Below, one piece after another: positions 23,477-35,650 of a stretch of 64,000 bases of DNA (position 1 is its first letter; every line of letters starts with the position of its first letter). Under the pieces are notes generated by a model. The model did not search any database, was not told the origin of the DNA, and saw only the letters and a program-made list of their open reading frames with translations. The position numbers and the translations under genes are program-made. The stretch is from the NCBI GenBank assembly GCA_002224055.1, contig AZLU01000083.1, positions 19,326-83,325 of the forward strand. The letters are read 5' to 3'. Source of the stretch: Pezizomycotina sp. ARF18 (taxonomy: Eukaryota; Ascomycota).

Positions 23477-25112
23477 GAAAAGTACTGTTGATGTGCGTTC
23501 GGATCAGCCCTTTATCCATACACCAGGTCTCCGTTCAGGGCTTATTCTACTCAAGGCGATTACAGGTATAGATCACGATAGCACAAGCGCAAGAGAAGAT
23601 TTCATATGATTGATGGCAGCTTCGAATCGGGCACAAGCTTGCAGCTTCTGTTGGCAGGCAAAGAGGAACGGTTATTCGGAAAGCAACGTCAGCAGGCCGG
23701 TGCTATTCCTTCGATTAAGGGGGTATGAGAACCATTAACGCAACAGAAGTTGACTCGGTCCGCAGTTTTGAAATGGGTATCCATGAAGATGAAGGTATTT
23801 TGGTTATTTTATGCGTTCTCATTATTCGTGCTTTTACGATAATTTTCCTTTAGATTTAGAAACAAATTAATGTTTAATAGAGAGCTCGTATATGAAATTC
23901 CTATCCAGGTATAAGCTTGTGTATTGAAAACAATGAACATGGGCAATGTTCGTCTTATCCGGGCAACTTGACGCCAAATAAACAATGCTGGCACCAGTAA
24001 ACCCGCTAGGAAATGCTGACATTCAAACCAACGCAGTGAACTTCTCTTTCAGTTGCATATTTTCCGCCATTCTCGCTGGCCCTGAAATAAAATATAGCCA
24101 AAAGCTTGGTAACCCATTAAGTAGTCTAAAAGTATCTAATGCTTTGGATCTTATTAGTAATCTCGGTAGAGCTCTGCATCCGCGATTTGAGCGTACCTTC
24201 ACTGTCGTGATCACCTTCTTTGGAATTTGACATCCGGGTTACATTCTGACTCAGAGCTAGTAGTGCCCTATTGCTCCCATTCTACAACATCGTTAGCATC
24301 TTGTGCTTTCCCGGACAGAACAAAAGGAGATTTACCATCTCGACGGTCAAAGCAGTAGCCTACGCAATACCACAACCGCCCGTCGAGATGTTTATGCTTC
24401 ACACCTATTAATTCATAGCCTTTCGATTCGTCAGTCCGGACAGTTTCGAGCTCTTATATGAATTACACCCGAAAGTCTGTCCATATATTTAATTCGAATA
24501 CATTGTAGCTAGTTCTAAAACCCAATCAATAAACCGCGCCGAAACAATGTGGTCGTATAGATGTCTAGCCTATAGGCCTACCACAACCTATTTTGAAACA
24601 TAGATAAATGAATTGAAGAGATAATCATTGTTAACCTTTCTGTATCACAATCCGTAGAATCTCCTCATATACGCTGCAGCCTTGTTTGATAGTGTTCTTT
24701 GCCGAACGTTTCTATGTAATGTAGACAATATCAAATCAACAGACTAGAGAAGGGAGATATGAGATCGAGCTCATGTTCACGTTAACAATGCGAGTATCCT
24801 CGAGGAAGTGGATGCAGTTTAGTATGTGGTCAATAAAAAGGTCAGAAACTAACTTCTAAATTGCCAAGGGAAATGTTTTGAGGAGTTCACGCCTCATCTA
24901 TTATCAAATATTTGTTTAATAATCTTTTTTTTTTGCCATTGCTTTGGTGACAAACTCCTATAGCAATTTGGCGTCTGCTATTTTCTTTAATTAAACTAGA
25001 CTATCGCAACAAACAAAATTGCAAAATTTATTAAGCTTCAAGGAGGAAGAGCTTTTCCACGGGGCCTCTTATCGGAAACGGCCGGCTACCATCGACCAGA
25101 CGTCTTCTAACG
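23477..25112. other. Intergenic
   Basis: No gene recognised. Contains an 11-bp perfect inverted repeat (24336-24346 and 24380-24390). Confidence 0.4.
24336..24390. repeat. Inverted repeat (CATCTCGACGG arms)
   Basis: Two perfect 11-bp arms separated by 33 bp could form a hairpin. Not linked to a gene; function unknown. Confidence 0.5.
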
Positions 25113-25746
25113 ATGTCACTCCAGGACCTTCCTTATGAGCTCCTTTTCATGATCCTTCCCAAGCTGGGGGAGCCCGGCAAGGAGTGTCTCATGCTTACTA
25201 CCGCCGCTTCCGCGCCCTTATCCAACCATCTCTAGGCGTCGCGACTATAGACCTCAGGTCCACCGAACAAACCTTGAACAGGTTCATCTTCCTACAGCGG
25301 CTCGAGTCACCCGGCAACATCTTCCAAAACCGCGGCTTCTCGCTCTGCAGCCAATGCCTACGCTTCCGCCCTTCCCGTAGACCCAATCCTCTCGCTGCAC
25401 ATTGGGCGTAACAACGGCAAAGTGTGCGAATCGTGCATCGTCAACAAGCTTGCCTCCACGTTGAAAAGGGGAGACTGCATCACGTACATGGGCAAGCGGT
25501 GGTACTGTTGTGGGGGCTGCGCGGAGATTCTGCCGGAGGATATCATGTGGTTGCACTGCAAACACTATAAACCCTCTGCCACCATCCTTTGTAAGGACTG
25601 TCACGAGCGCGAACGTTCGTTTATGCAGGACCACTAGCGTGCCTATGACCTTAGTAACTGCATGGGATGCAGACAGGCTAAGAATTTCGATCCGGATAAT
25701 ATGGAGACGCTCGTTCGCTGCGGGTGTTCGCGTTGTAACATCGACT
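25113..25746 (+). pseudogene. FZ14: type C F-box/Cys-rich copy, frameshifts and stop
   Basis: ATG at 25113 gives MSLQDLPYELLFMILPKL; the second half of the F-box is corrupted (ECLMLT then a shift). LQRLESPGNIFQNRGFSLC and SQCLRFRPSRR follow. After another shift come KVCESCIVN, YCCGGCAEILPEDIMWLHC and ILCKDCHERERSF. An in-frame TAG at 25635-25637 follows, then NCMGCRQ and METLVRCGCSRCNID. A canonical GTAAGT donor at 25747 sits right after the last Cys pair, as in other copies. Type C by its terminus, like FZ16 and FZ17. Pseudogene. Confidence 0.7.
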
Positions 25747-26507
25747 GTAAGTCACTGCCTCTGGGTGAGATCCGATTTTTTTCCTTCTTTTCTCTCTTTT
25801 CTTTTCCTATGTGATAAAATTAACAACATGAGCAACCAAGGCGAATTTCACTAGTACAATGGTTGCGTTCTGTGACAGTGACTTGGATTTTACTACAGAA
25901 CGCGCTCGAGTAGGCACGCAAAAGGATAGTCGATTTAGAGAGATATCGATTACTGTGCGCAGATAAGTGGGTGAGCCAGCTTATTACTGCGACCACAGCG
26001 AGATATGATACGAGAGCTTCCAACTACCCTAAATGCGATGCTTTGGTGAAAGAGATGGACCCAAAATTACGGAAAAGTATACGCTAGGATGGTTACTAGT
26101 AAACGCATTGCTCCATAACTCTAGTACGTTCGACGTTGCAGAGTAGCATGGCATTGGAGGCAATCAACCCTTGTTAGGCTCACAGAAAAAAATAAATCAC
26201 TCGGATTTCAAGCTGGGAGCGAAACACGGCCAAGTGAAAGGTCCACTACAGGAAATAGTGAATGGCGTGGCAGAAAGAAACAAGGCAGTAGAAATCTTAG
26301 AATTGAATTATCACTGCTAATAGCCTCCCTAAAAACCCCCAAAGGCTCTTTTCATCGTTTACTGCAGAATAAACGCTATAATTAGCTCCCAGAACACTCA
26401 AGGAGGAAACGAGACCAGAGAAATAAATAATCTGACCCAAGTCTCATGCGGTACTACCTAGATTCCACATCACCGTAGAGATGCCAGTAGTTCTCCCCCG
26501 TTATAAC
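25747..26507. other. Intergenic
   Basis: Starts with the FZ14 donor site. The 3' exon of FZ14 was not located. No other feature. Confidence 0.35.
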
Positions 26508-27046
26508 TCATTGTATGTCCTCTCGGAACCATCGACCTGACAATATTCGCCAAGCAATTGCAGCACGCGTAGTAATTATTCCTATATATCCTACAAGCTC
26601 CCGTCTCTGATCCCTATTATACCTCGTACAATCAAAGCAGTGACTAAAGCTCTCTCGCTTAAAGGACATGTCGCTCGGCAGACGCGGGAGGACGGCTTCG
26701 AGGAGGCAGGGGCGGCAGATATCCATGCCGTTGACCATGAGTTTTTTTGGGAGGAAGGTGGACTTGGCGTCGCGGATACGGAGGCAGCCGCCGCAGGCCT
26801 TTAGGTTTGGTGCGCTGTAGATGTTGCCAGGGTGGAGGAAGCGCTTGATGAAGAGCCAGCGGATGGTGATTAGTTTGGAGCTGTTTAAGAGGCCACGGTG
26901 ATGTGCGATGGGTGGGATGGGCATGCGGGGGGAATCCAATCTGTGAAAGCGGGGCAGGTGAGGCGGAGCGATTGCTCGTCGACGATGTCGTCGAGATAGG
27001 CGGTGATCTGGAGGAAGAGCTCGGTCGGTAGAGATCGGAAGTACAT
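26508..27046 (-). pseudogene. FZ15: F-box/Cys-rich copy, one frameshift
   Basis: ATG at 27046 gives MYFRSLPTELFLQITAYL, then EQSLRLTCPAFTDWIPP. A one-base shift near 26930 leads into the 26939-26508 frame: KRFLHPGNIYSAPNLKACGG, CLRIRDAK, KLMVNGMDICRPCLLE, and SHCFDCTRYN. The protein ends without a CxxCH..GWP or CGCxxC terminus, so the C-terminal module is missing or lies in unrecognised sequence. Single defect upstream of the Cys region. Confidence 0.7.
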
Positions 27047-27694
27047 CGTCGGTTTCGTACGATGCGTTGACCGTCGGCTTCGTGAAAGATCTTAATTTGT
27101 TGATTTTGTTTATTGATATTTATATGGTCATTTTTCATTTTTTTCGATTGTAAAATTTTTGCTTAGGCTATTTCTACGTTTAATTTGTTTACGAGTATGT
27201 AAGTACTGCTGCTAATTTAGGCTATTTTAATTTATTTTATTTGTTTTCTGGCGGCGCAATTTTATGTATAAATTGTATCAGAATAAACCGGCATTAATAT
27301 CATGCCAATTTTATATATATTGGGTTATTCGCCTTACACTCGGCATGCATCTAAGGTCTCGTCGGATATGTACATCGTCGCTATAATCCAGGACGAAGGA
27401 GTATACATGTACACAAACCACATAAACAAAGCATCACGGCCCTGAACTACATATAATTGTGGAACATTCGTTTTTTATTTGCGGGAGCTTCATAAACTTA
27501 GCAAAAAGGTCGTCGAGACTTATACGTATTGTAGCGACCCGTGCTGCAAGATGCCTTGATCGCCTGGTGCAAGCATTTATTTGCTATTACCGGCGCGTTG
27601 ACCTCGCCTGATCCTCTAACTCCGTCTCCGCGACTGTTAATGACTCTCCGCGTAAATTAGCGATTCGCCGAAGCCCTCATTTGATTTTCTCCTT
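27047..27694. other. AT-rich intergenic
   Basis: Contains several short T and A runs; no gene seen. Confidence 0.35.
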
Positions 27695-28532
27695 CTATAA
27701 AAGGAACCACCTACGTATCTGCGTACAATAGTCCACGTCAGCTTCCAGGGCCACGCGCTCCTTGTGCTTCTTAAGCTCCCAGGCTTTCGCCTTCAGGCAC
27801 ACTGTTCCGCGAGCATTATCAAACATTAGCCATGTCTTTCTCCAATAAATTCGAGCCTTATGAAAAAAAAAAAAAAAAAAAAAAAAGAAATAATAGAATT
27901 TTGTATACATAAATATGGCACTCATCGCAACCGCAGCGAGCGAGGCGCGAGATATCATCCGCATCAACATATAAACCCTGCCGGCACCCCTTGCAGAAAT
28001 CCAAAGAGTGCTGGTCTCTAGGCCAATGGCAGTCCGAGCATACCACCCACAGCGCCGAAGACCCGTGGCAGCAATGCCACCACATCACCTTCTCCGGCTG
28101 CACGACGCCGCAGAGCTCACAGCCGTAGTAGCTCACGCCGCGGAGCGTCCTGCGGTCGCCGCGCGCCGTATCGCGTATGAGGACCTTGAAGATGCACGTC
28201 TCGCACATCTTATCGTCGTCGTAGCCGACACTGAAAGTGTGCAGCATGGGGAACCTCGACGAGGGGCGGAAGGCTAGGCATTTGTAGCAGAGGTGCGCGT
28301 CTTTGTTGGAGAAGAGATCGCCGGGGAGGCGCGTGAGGCGGTCGAGGAAGGAGAGCTTGTTCCAGTACTCCTTGAGGCGGGAGAATTCGCAGCGGATGAC
28401 GTCGACGCCGATTGGAGGCGCGATGAATCCACGGAGGGAGCGGCAGGCGATTCGGAGGCATTGCTTGTCTTCTTCAGGTAGGTCCTGCAGGATGGCGAGG
28501 AAGAGTTCCGGGGGGAGTTGGAGGAGTGACAT
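27695..28532 (-). CDS. FZ16: intact type C F-box/Cys-rich protein
   Basis: From ATG at 28532 one frame reads MSLLQLPPELFLAILQDLPE, EDKQCLRIACRSLRGFI, LTRLPGDLFSNKDAHLCYKC, KMCETCIFK, YYGCELCGVVQPEKVMWWHC, VVCSDCHWPRDQHSLDFC, KGCRQG and CGCDECHIY. Without splicing the frame would run into a 24-T tract and end as poly-Phe. A 52-bp intron (27908-27857, GTATAC..CATAAG) removes that tract. It joins a 53-codon exon (KARIYWRKTW, WELKKHKERVAL) with its stop at 27695. Predicted about 261 residues. The F-box suggests an SCF adaptor; the paired cysteines suggest zinc binding. The intron is unusual in being nearly all T and having no clear branch site, so the splice model is moderately certain. Confidence 0.82.
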
Positions 28533-28643
28533 GTTTTGTTGGTTTGTTTGTTGGAAAGAGAATTATTTGAGGCTGGGAGTTGAAAATGGTGACTCCAACT
28601 TTGCTACCTAGAAAAAAGAGCCTCACAATAATCCTTGCCTGCG

Positions 28644-28680
<37 letters not shown>

Positions 28681-28937
28681 GAAAAATGAAGGGAACAAAG
28701 GTTCGTTTCTCACGTCGAAGTATCTTCAAAGGGATTAATACTTAGAAGGTCGCTAGAATGTATTCCATTACGGAGAACACTACGGGCTCCTTGCTCGCTC
28801 CAGTAATTGGCGATGGCCCGGAGCGCTCTGGTGGAAGCGCCGGGCACCACGGGCACTCGAGGAGTAGGGTACAGCGAGTACAGAGGCAAGGGAATATTTC
28901 CTCGCAATTCACGGCCATTATATTTGTTGTTTTCACG

Positions 28938-28968
<31 letters not shown>

Positions 28969-29499
28969 CTTATTTGAGTAGGGATAGTTCTCGATCATCA
29001 ATTGCTAGTTTTGGAGTGAGACAAGCTGGAGACTCGACGTGAACATTTATCCTCCTTGTGAATTAGGTGTGATATTGTATAGAACGTGCTAGTTTGTTGT
29101 AAGTGACTATATGCCGTTTTTCGTGTTATTTTGAGACGCAAAGATCATCCCTGGTCTCCCCTAATAACCAAATCGTCGTACTATTGATAGACTCGTTCAT
29201 TATAGACCCATCTCTCTCTCTGTTTAAGGTATCAGTTTCGCGTCGGCCACGCAATATTTTTTACTGCCTATATATAACCGAACAAGCAGGTTATTACTCA
29301 CTAATCTCGCGCATAATCAATATCTCTTTCCAATTCGTCGATTGCCTTGCTGCCCGCCGTATCTCGTCTTCGCGGAGTTCTTCAGAGACTGGATTGAGCC
29401 GCGTTAGCAGCCCACTACCTCTCGCCCTGTCTTAGGTAGTCAGATTGTAGAGGGCATTAGAACATTTCCAAGGGAGAAAAAACCAAGGAAATAACTCAC
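28533..29499. other. Intergenic with long poly(A) tracts
   Basis: Holds a 34-A tract (28644-28677) and a 27-A tract (28938-28964). A minus-strand frame at 28936-28742 has a few cysteines (CLCTRC, CPWC), but no family motif supports it as a gene. Confidence 0.4.
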
Positions 29500-30151
29500 G
29501 GAAATAGCTGCACAAATCACATCGCAACGAGCCAGCGTCTCCATGTCCCAGGCGTCAAAGTAAGAACCTGCCTACAACCCTTACAGTTGTATTCTCGGTA
29601 AGGAGCTCCGAGTCCTTGCCGTGCCTGATCGTTGTGGCAGCTCGCACACAGGATCACAGGACCATCTCCTTGGTGATTGCAATGCCACACATGATATCTT
29701 CCGGCTGCACGATTCCGCAATCAAGGCACGAGTAATAACGGACGCCGTAGAGGCTAGCACATTCCCTTTCCCTCTGCCCTCAACAGCATGCTCAGAAGGC
29801 ATACTTCGCACAAGTCCCGCCGTGAAGTCCTATCGATAAGGCCGCAACAGGCATATCCCTCGTAGGCCGGAACTTCAAGCACTGGCTGCAAACGAAGACG
29901 TCCTGTCCGAGAAGATGTTTCCGGGAAGCGTGAGCCGTCGTAGAAACTCGAACCTGTGCGGCTTCAATGGCCAGCTGCTAAGTAAGAAGTGAATAGCGAG
30001 AGGCGTCGTAGAGACGGAGTGCCGAGTAAGGTGAGACGGGGACAAGTTGGCGGAGGGACCGGCAGGTGATCCTGAGGCATTCCTTATCCATCTCTGGCAG
30101 GTAGACCACAATCTGGAGGAAGATCTCGACGGGTAGGTCCTGCATTGACAT
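29500..30151 (-). pseudogene. FZ17: type C F-box/Cys-rich copy, several frameshifts
   Basis: ATG at 30151 gives MSMQDLPVEIFLQIVVYLPE, MDKECLRITCRSLRQLVP. Further frames give LRRLTLPGNIFSDRT, DVFVCSQCLKFRPTR, YYSCLDCGIVQPEDIM, then ILCASCHNDQARQG and NCKGCRQ, and lastly DMETLARC. A GTGAGT donor at 29499 (minus) follows the last Cys region, as in FZ14. Closest to FZ14 and FZ16. At least three shifts and two in-frame stops. Confidence 0.68.
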
Positions 30152-30559
30152 CTTGTTTTAAGGATGCCGTGGAGGCATTTGAGGCGTTAGAAGGAGGTTT
30201 TGTTAGGGCAAGGAGAGTTGTTTTGGTGAGGCGATGTTTGTTTTGGAGACTTTTGCGGTGAAAGTGAAAGTACAAACCGGATTAAAAAATATCTATATAT
30301 GAAATAAAGTAACAAAAAAATAAATTTAAGGAAATTTAAGCAAAGAAGGACAGGGGAAAAAAAAAACCTCCATTCTCTACAACGCTTCCTTTGCCTCAGC
30401 GTCAACAGCGAACGGTACTGACTTTTCACAGTTTATCTCACTTTGAAATCTTCTTAAAGCGATATGGGTAAAAGGGGACGATGAGTTGCAAAGAGTGAAC
30501 TATCTTTCTTTCCAGGAATGAGTGGATACTAGGGTACGCACGTTATAGATATTATTGGC

Positions 30560-30595
<36 letters not shown>

Positions 30596-30841
30596 TGGAG
30601 GCGAAATACAAAATCTCTTGCGATAAACGAATAACCGTCCTCCAGCATGCCCTTCATCGTACAATAAATGCTTCTTTGCTCGAGGTATCTCACGACAATA
30701 ACGTGGAGAGTAACAGATATTCGAGTATAGTATGTTTTCCGGGTTTTATGGAACAATCGAGAAAGCCAAACGTCTCTTCTCTTGTAAACACATTTTCAAA
30801 GTCTGAAAATCTCTACCAATTATCCTAGCCTGTGCTTTCTT
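30152..30841. other. Intergenic with 32-base poly(G)
   Basis: A run of 32 G lies at 30562-30593. Upstream AT-rich sequence probably holds the 5' region of FZ17. No gene seen. Confidence 0.45.
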
Positions 30842-31431
30842 TCACATTTGCAGCATATGATACCTCCACTTGCTTGTGAGGTAACCGTTTGGGAAGCCCC
30901 TGCAGCTCTCCAGCTCATCGCATATCCTAACGTGGCACATCATGCACATGTTGCTCGCCGTGAAAGTGCGCATCTCGCTCATCCTGACGGTTACCGCACC
31001 CGAAGCACGTGAAATACGTAGTCCCCTCGTGCCTTAACGCGTGGCCGACGGCAGTGGTGTTTGGGATGTTGGGTGGCGAGAAAAGGCAGGCGTCGCACGC
31101 TTTATGGCCGTCGCAGATGTTCGAAAAGGTGCGAAGAGGTTTGGCGCGAAGGCAGCGGACGCAGATGCTACTGGATGCTCGGGAGAAGATGGTGCCGTCG
31201 TGCATGAGGCGTTCGACGAGGATTATGCGTTCCCGGTGGAGTTCGTGCGCGCGTTCGCCGAGGAAGGCCCAGCGATTTCCGGGGGGGGGGACGCGGCTGA
31301 GAATTTGCGAGCGCGGAGGGGGGATAAGGAGCTTGAAGCGGCGGGAGGTGAGGCGGAGGCATTGTTGTCGGCTTCTAGCAGGTCATCGTTATTGAGAGGA
31401 CGAGCTCCATCGGCAGCGCTTCGAGAGACAT
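30842..31431 (-). pseudogene. FZ18: type A F-box/Cys-rich copy, frameshifted
   Basis: ATG at 31431 gives MSLEALPMELVLSI; after a shift QCLRLTSRRFKLLIPPP follows. The frame 31205-30927 is open through RLMHDGTIFSRASSSICVRC, HKACDACLFS and YFTCFGCGNRQDE. Then, in another frame, MCMMCHVRICDELESCRGFP runs to a stop at 30842-30844. The terminus matches type A with GFP in place of GWP. Two or three shifts. The F-box half with the C-rich run near 31285 is the most damaged part. Confidence 0.68.
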
Positions 31432-32062
31432 ATTGATATTAATCGTAGTTTAACGGCTGGAGATTGGCGTATTGGAGAGCTTCTTGCGGAAATTGGATGA
31501 TTGGCTTTTTGGAAGGTTGATTTTCAAGTAAGTAGGTGGGTCCAAGATTACTGGTGATAAAAGGTTGGTTGTCTGCTATTACTAGTCGCCTTGAGGGTAG
31601 CTCGGTGTAATTGCTAAGGGGTTGGTTTTCTATTCGTTATGCTGATATATCTCTTACTTAGGTGTTCATATTTATTTTTATTTTATGTCATTATTAACTT
31701 ATTTTATTGATTTAATAATGTCTTATTTGCGCAATTGGTACTTAGGTAGTATTTGTGCCGCTGTAAAAGTTCCTCACTAAAGGTTAGTTTCTATGTATTT
31801 CTAGAAGACGACTTAGCTTAAAAATCCAGCAAGCGTCAAAAAGCCCTGCATGCAACGAGCAACAGTACAGCGGTAATGTTATCACCTTGGATTCCGGGTG
31901 TTCAGATGGTGTCGGGCTTTACATATACTCAAGTACTTCAAGACTATAGCGGCCCGCTCAGGGCCTTCAAGTTAAATCTGGTCGCTAGGTTTTTCGGGCA
32001 GCTTGTGGATCTCGCCGCCCTCTAGACTCCGTGTGTTAGTTAACCAATCTACCATTCTACTT
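31432..32062. other. Intergenic
   Basis: 5' side of FZ18 and 3' side of FZ19; AT-rich, no feature recognised. Confidence 0.35.
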
Positions 32063-32753
32063 CTATTTAGAATAGGCAGTAAATTTGCAACTAAGGAGGT
32101 AAACGAGAGAGACAGAGGACGTACTGCGCTTCACGCACATCACGCAACCGCATGTTCCACCTAAATACTTCTGCAACTTCTTCTTATTGCGGAAAATACA
32201 TCGCTGTGGCCGAGACGTATCCGCGGGCCAACCCGCGCACCAGTGATCCCGGCACGTACCCGCGTGACAGGGCCTACACAACAGCCGCTTCTGATGGCCC
32301 GATAGGTGTTCCGCGTTACCGTGATGCTCCTGCAAGTCCCCTTCTTGACATAAATGTAACACCCTTCGCACGAAGATACGATTCTTCGTCGTAGTTGGCC
32401 AATTGCGGCGCCTTTGGCAAAACTCTCGCTATGCAATTTAGCAGACTTCGTGGCCGTTGAGAGAGAAACAAGGATTCCAAAGCCGGATTTTTGCGCGAAC
32501 TTGCACCAGTGCAGGCAGACTGGGAGGTTTGTGTCGTGGAGGATGTTGCCTGGACGCGTTAGGCGGTCTAGGAGTTGGATTCGTCGGCGGGAGTATTGAC
32601 TGAATGGTAAGGATTGCGCTTCAATTTGGTTGCATCGTGGGATCAAGATTAGGAAGGAGCGGCTGGTGATGCGAAGACATTGCTTGTCGATATCTGAAGT
32701 GAGGTAGGATATAACTGGAGCCACAGCTCCGTTGGTAGAGATTGACTAGACAT
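32063..32753 (-). pseudogene. FZ19: type A F-box/Cys-rich copy, frameshifted
   Basis: ATG at 32753 gives MSSQSLPTELWL; after a shift VISYLTSDIDKQCLRITSRS, then LLDRLTRPGNILHDTNLPVC. The first Cys pair is damaged (CLHWC). CEGCYIYVKKG follows. The last frame reads LLCRPCHAGTCRDHWCAGWP and GGTCGCVMCVKR. A GTACGT donor follows at about 32124 (minus), at the usual intron site. It combines a type A CxxCH..GWP with a CGCxxC end. Two or more shifts. Confidence 0.65.
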
Positions 32754-33237
32754 TTTTGTTCGTCAAGATGTATTCTTTGGTGATCTAGAGATTCGGTGGA
32801 GAACTGAAAGCGGTAAAGGGGACTTTTTGTAACGTATAAAAAAATACAGGTTCGACCAAAGAGGTAATAAGTGACTCCGAGTGACGCATCAACACAGATT
32901 AGGCTCCGCGACCGCGATAAGGCGGCATCAAAGCGCAAGGTAGGATAAAAATATAAGAAAGACAAGCTCCTCCAGCTGAAAAGCTTACCATTGAAGATTG
33001 CCAACGCATAGCTCCCTCTTGGACCATTCTGACTAGCTGAAAAAAAACATCAACAAGACATCTCAGCCGTGATTGGGGTGGGCGATTGAGACAAATACCA
33101 AGCTCTTCGGGGATCAAACGCCTGATTCCGATATCTTCTTAGCTTCGGGAATTCGAAAGTTAACGCCGCTGCCTTTATTACCCCAGTCTACCTTGCTTTC
33201 ATTCTGTTTTCTGTCCTTGTTTTCTCTCCGAAATAAA
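32754..33237. other. Intergenic between divergent FZ19 and FZ20
   Basis: No gene recognised; probably the shared 5' region. Confidence 0.35.
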
Positions 33238-34079
33238 ATGAAATGTGGGGTATCGTCGGAGAAGTTTCCAACCTCTCCTTGGTCCGGTCTCCACCCTTTA
33301 TCCGCCGATCAAAGCCGCTCGATCGTCTATCCATTCCATCCCCGTAGAAGTGCTTGTCGAGATCGCGTCGCGCCTGCAACCCGTCGACCGCGAGTGCCTC
33401 CGTCTCGCATGTCGCTCCTTCAAGCAGATAATCCCCCGGCTCCCGGGAATAGACGCCTGCTCTCCTCCGCGGGAGACCACACCGCCTAGCTTTCCTCGAA
33501 CGGCTGGTACGGGACGGAAAGTGTTTGACGGTCGGGACTGTTACTCTGCGGTAATTGCGCCAGGCTACGGGACGAGGGTTCTTCCACTGCCTCTCTAGTC
33601 AACGGGAGGCCGATATGTGTGATTGTGCGGTGGAGCTGCAGCGGATACAAACCGTGTTGTCTCCGGATATCGAAGTGGCAGCGGGGAGAGGAACAACGCC
33701 GGCAACCGGGAGTGATCTTGGATTGGCGTACTGGGGAAACCTCGGTCGAGAAGCGGCGGAAGCATCACAACCATTCGACGGTGTTACACGGAGGGTATCC
33801 GGCATCGCCTCTGGACGGGCTAATGACGCATTGATGGTGGACGGCGAACGATCGGCCGAGGCGAGGGCTTGGTATTGGGCGATGATCTCGGATTTGGAGA
33901 CTTTGAGGGTTTTCTGGCTGCCTGTGAGTATCTCGTGCTTTGTGTGAGGTGTCGTTTGTGTATTTAAGTGCTAACGGCGATGGATAGTTGAGCAGATAGA
34001 ATCGGAGGTTACACTTACCGGAGACGACATGAGCCCGTTGAACCTGGCGATAGAGAACATGGATCGATCGGGCCGATAG
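33238..34079 (+). pseudogene. FZ20: F-box/Cys-rich copy with divergent C-terminus
   Basis: The F-box reads SSIHSIPVEVLVEIASRL then DRECLRLACRSFKQIIP. The ATG at 33238 is not in its frame, so the start is uncertain. KVFDGRD and LLCGNCARLRDEGS with NGRPICVI follow in other frames, with the usual first and second Cys sites. Later sequence is unlike types A-D. An intron 33924-33987 (GTGAGT..GATAG, with CTAAC at 33971) leads to an exon reading EQIESEVTLTGDDMSP.. with stop at 34077-34079. At least two shifts. It may represent a fifth C-terminal type, or scrambled sequence. Confidence 0.55.
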
Positions 34080-34483
34080 AGGACGATGATGGTATGGAGG
34101 TGTCGATGCTCCAGGAGAAATATACTTCGATGTCTCTCGGTTTATCGATACTTGGAATGTGTAGCTAGCAGTTGGTTGTTTTTTTTTTTTTTACCATGGC
34201 AAACTTTTGCAAACTTCGGCGTCCTGTTTTTCCAAATTTTATTACCATATAATATTAATCCAATAAATGATTTTACACACCCCGGGCCATCATCGACATC
34301 TCGTAAAATTTTTCACCAGGCAATATCTACTCAAAATATATATAATCACTACATCAAACAGCGCATCTCGGCCATCAGGTATACCCTAGCTCTCCTAGAT
34401 TGGTAGCTACTCCATTCCAAAGTTCTTCATCCTTGGGAGCCGACTTTACGTATACGGATAAGGCACCTTCAATTCAACAAACC
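34080..34483. other. Intergenic 5' of FZ21
   Basis: T-rich run near 34177-34191; no gene seen. Confidence 0.3.
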
Positions 34484-35650
34484 ATGTTACTCGGCGAAAT
34501 CCTGTTGAGCTTTTCCTTTCTATCACTGGTCACCTCATCGAAGCTGATAAACAAGCACTTCGAATCACTTGCCGCGCCTTCCGGCGCTATATCCCATTAC
34601 CCCAGGAGCTAGTAAAGATCTATGGGGTCGAAAATCCTTTTTTCAGTAAGGACGTTATGGAGCGCCGCAGCTTCCTACCGCGCTTGCTAAAACCCGGCAA
34701 CGTCTTTGCCGGAAGAAACCTCAAGGTGTGCTGCGGCTGCTTAAAGCTCAGCATCCGTCCCGCTTCCCATGGACGGCCTGAAAATCGACGACTTCGACAT
34801 CTGCGGTGAGTGCCTCCTCGACCTCTTTCGCCCCAGTTAGCGATTCCGGCCTCGAGGAGTTGAACCTCGCCCGTTGCCACTCCTGCCACTGGTTCGAGGA
34901 GGTCTTTCGAGGCTCGAGTTCCCCACCCGTGGCACGGGTTGGGAACCCTATGGGGAATCCGTGGTGCTGTGTAGTAACTGCATCTTCGATAAGCTTTGGG
35001 CAGTCGTAGCCAAGGGCATAAATTTGGGCACCCCACTATCGGGGAGTATTACATGTGTGTTAGCTGCGGGGCGGGGGGGAGCGACGGGAGATGCACGGGG
35101 AGTGCGTCGACATCGACGACTTCTTCGAGCCTGAGAGGCTGGACCCCTTGATCCCGTACAGGAGGATCTGCCACGCTTGCCATTGTAGCAACTGCTGGGA
35201 TGATGAATGTCCTGGTTGGCCCGAGTGGGCACTGAAGGAGCATAGATATCACTTTTATGACTTTGATCCGGATGGGAGGTGTTATGAGTGTAATAGAATC
35301 CGTAAGTTTTGATTTCATCTATCCCCCCCTCCCAAACCTATCTTTAGCTGGGCGGGATTCATTGATGCAATTTTTATTGTTTATTTTTTTGTCAATAACT
35401 GACGACATTATCCATATCCCCTGGACGCTCTAGACGACGAAGAAACTAAGTGCTTCCTTGTTGAAGGTTGCGACGAGGATGATTACATCGCGCTTGAATA
35501 TTTCCCACCGGGTACGCACAATATTTAATCCTCACTTTTTGATTGCATGTTGTCACTGCCGGGATTTACGTACTAATATATGTTTGTGGTACAGCCGCTG
35601 GCCCGCACAAGCGTCAGACCACCCTTGATGCGTATTTCAAGAAAGGGTGA
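34484..35650 (+). pseudogene. FZ21: type A F-box/Cys-rich copy with C-terminal PIP-box exon
   Basis: ATG at 34484 is one base out of frame with NPVELFLSITGHLIEADKQ and LRITCRAFRRYIPL. LLKPGNVFAGRNLKVCCGCL, FPMDGLKIDDFDICGECLLD, ARCHSCHWFEE, VLCSNCIFD, and RRICHACHCSNCWDDECPGW follow across several frames. The end GRCYECNRI is joined by two introns, 35302-35433 (GTAAGT..TCTAG) and 35512-35594 (GTACGC..GTACAG), both phase 1. Exon 2 is acidic (CDEDDYIALEYFPPG). Exon 3 (35595-35650) ends GPHKRQTTLDAYFKKG, a PIP-box (Q-x-x-L-x-x-Y-F). The last three exons are perfectly in phase with one another. Upstream frameshifts suggest decay or assembly indels. Suggested role: SCF adaptor that can contact PCNA; inferred. 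Confidence 0.78.

Noticed and set aside
28742-28936. Short Cys-containing minus frame (CLCTRC, CPWC)
   Set aside because: Another frame of the same stretch is equally open and no family motif is present.
27862-28964. Poly(A) tracts as tails of retroposed FZ copies
   Set aside because: The copies keep introns at the same positions, which argues against an RNA intermediate.
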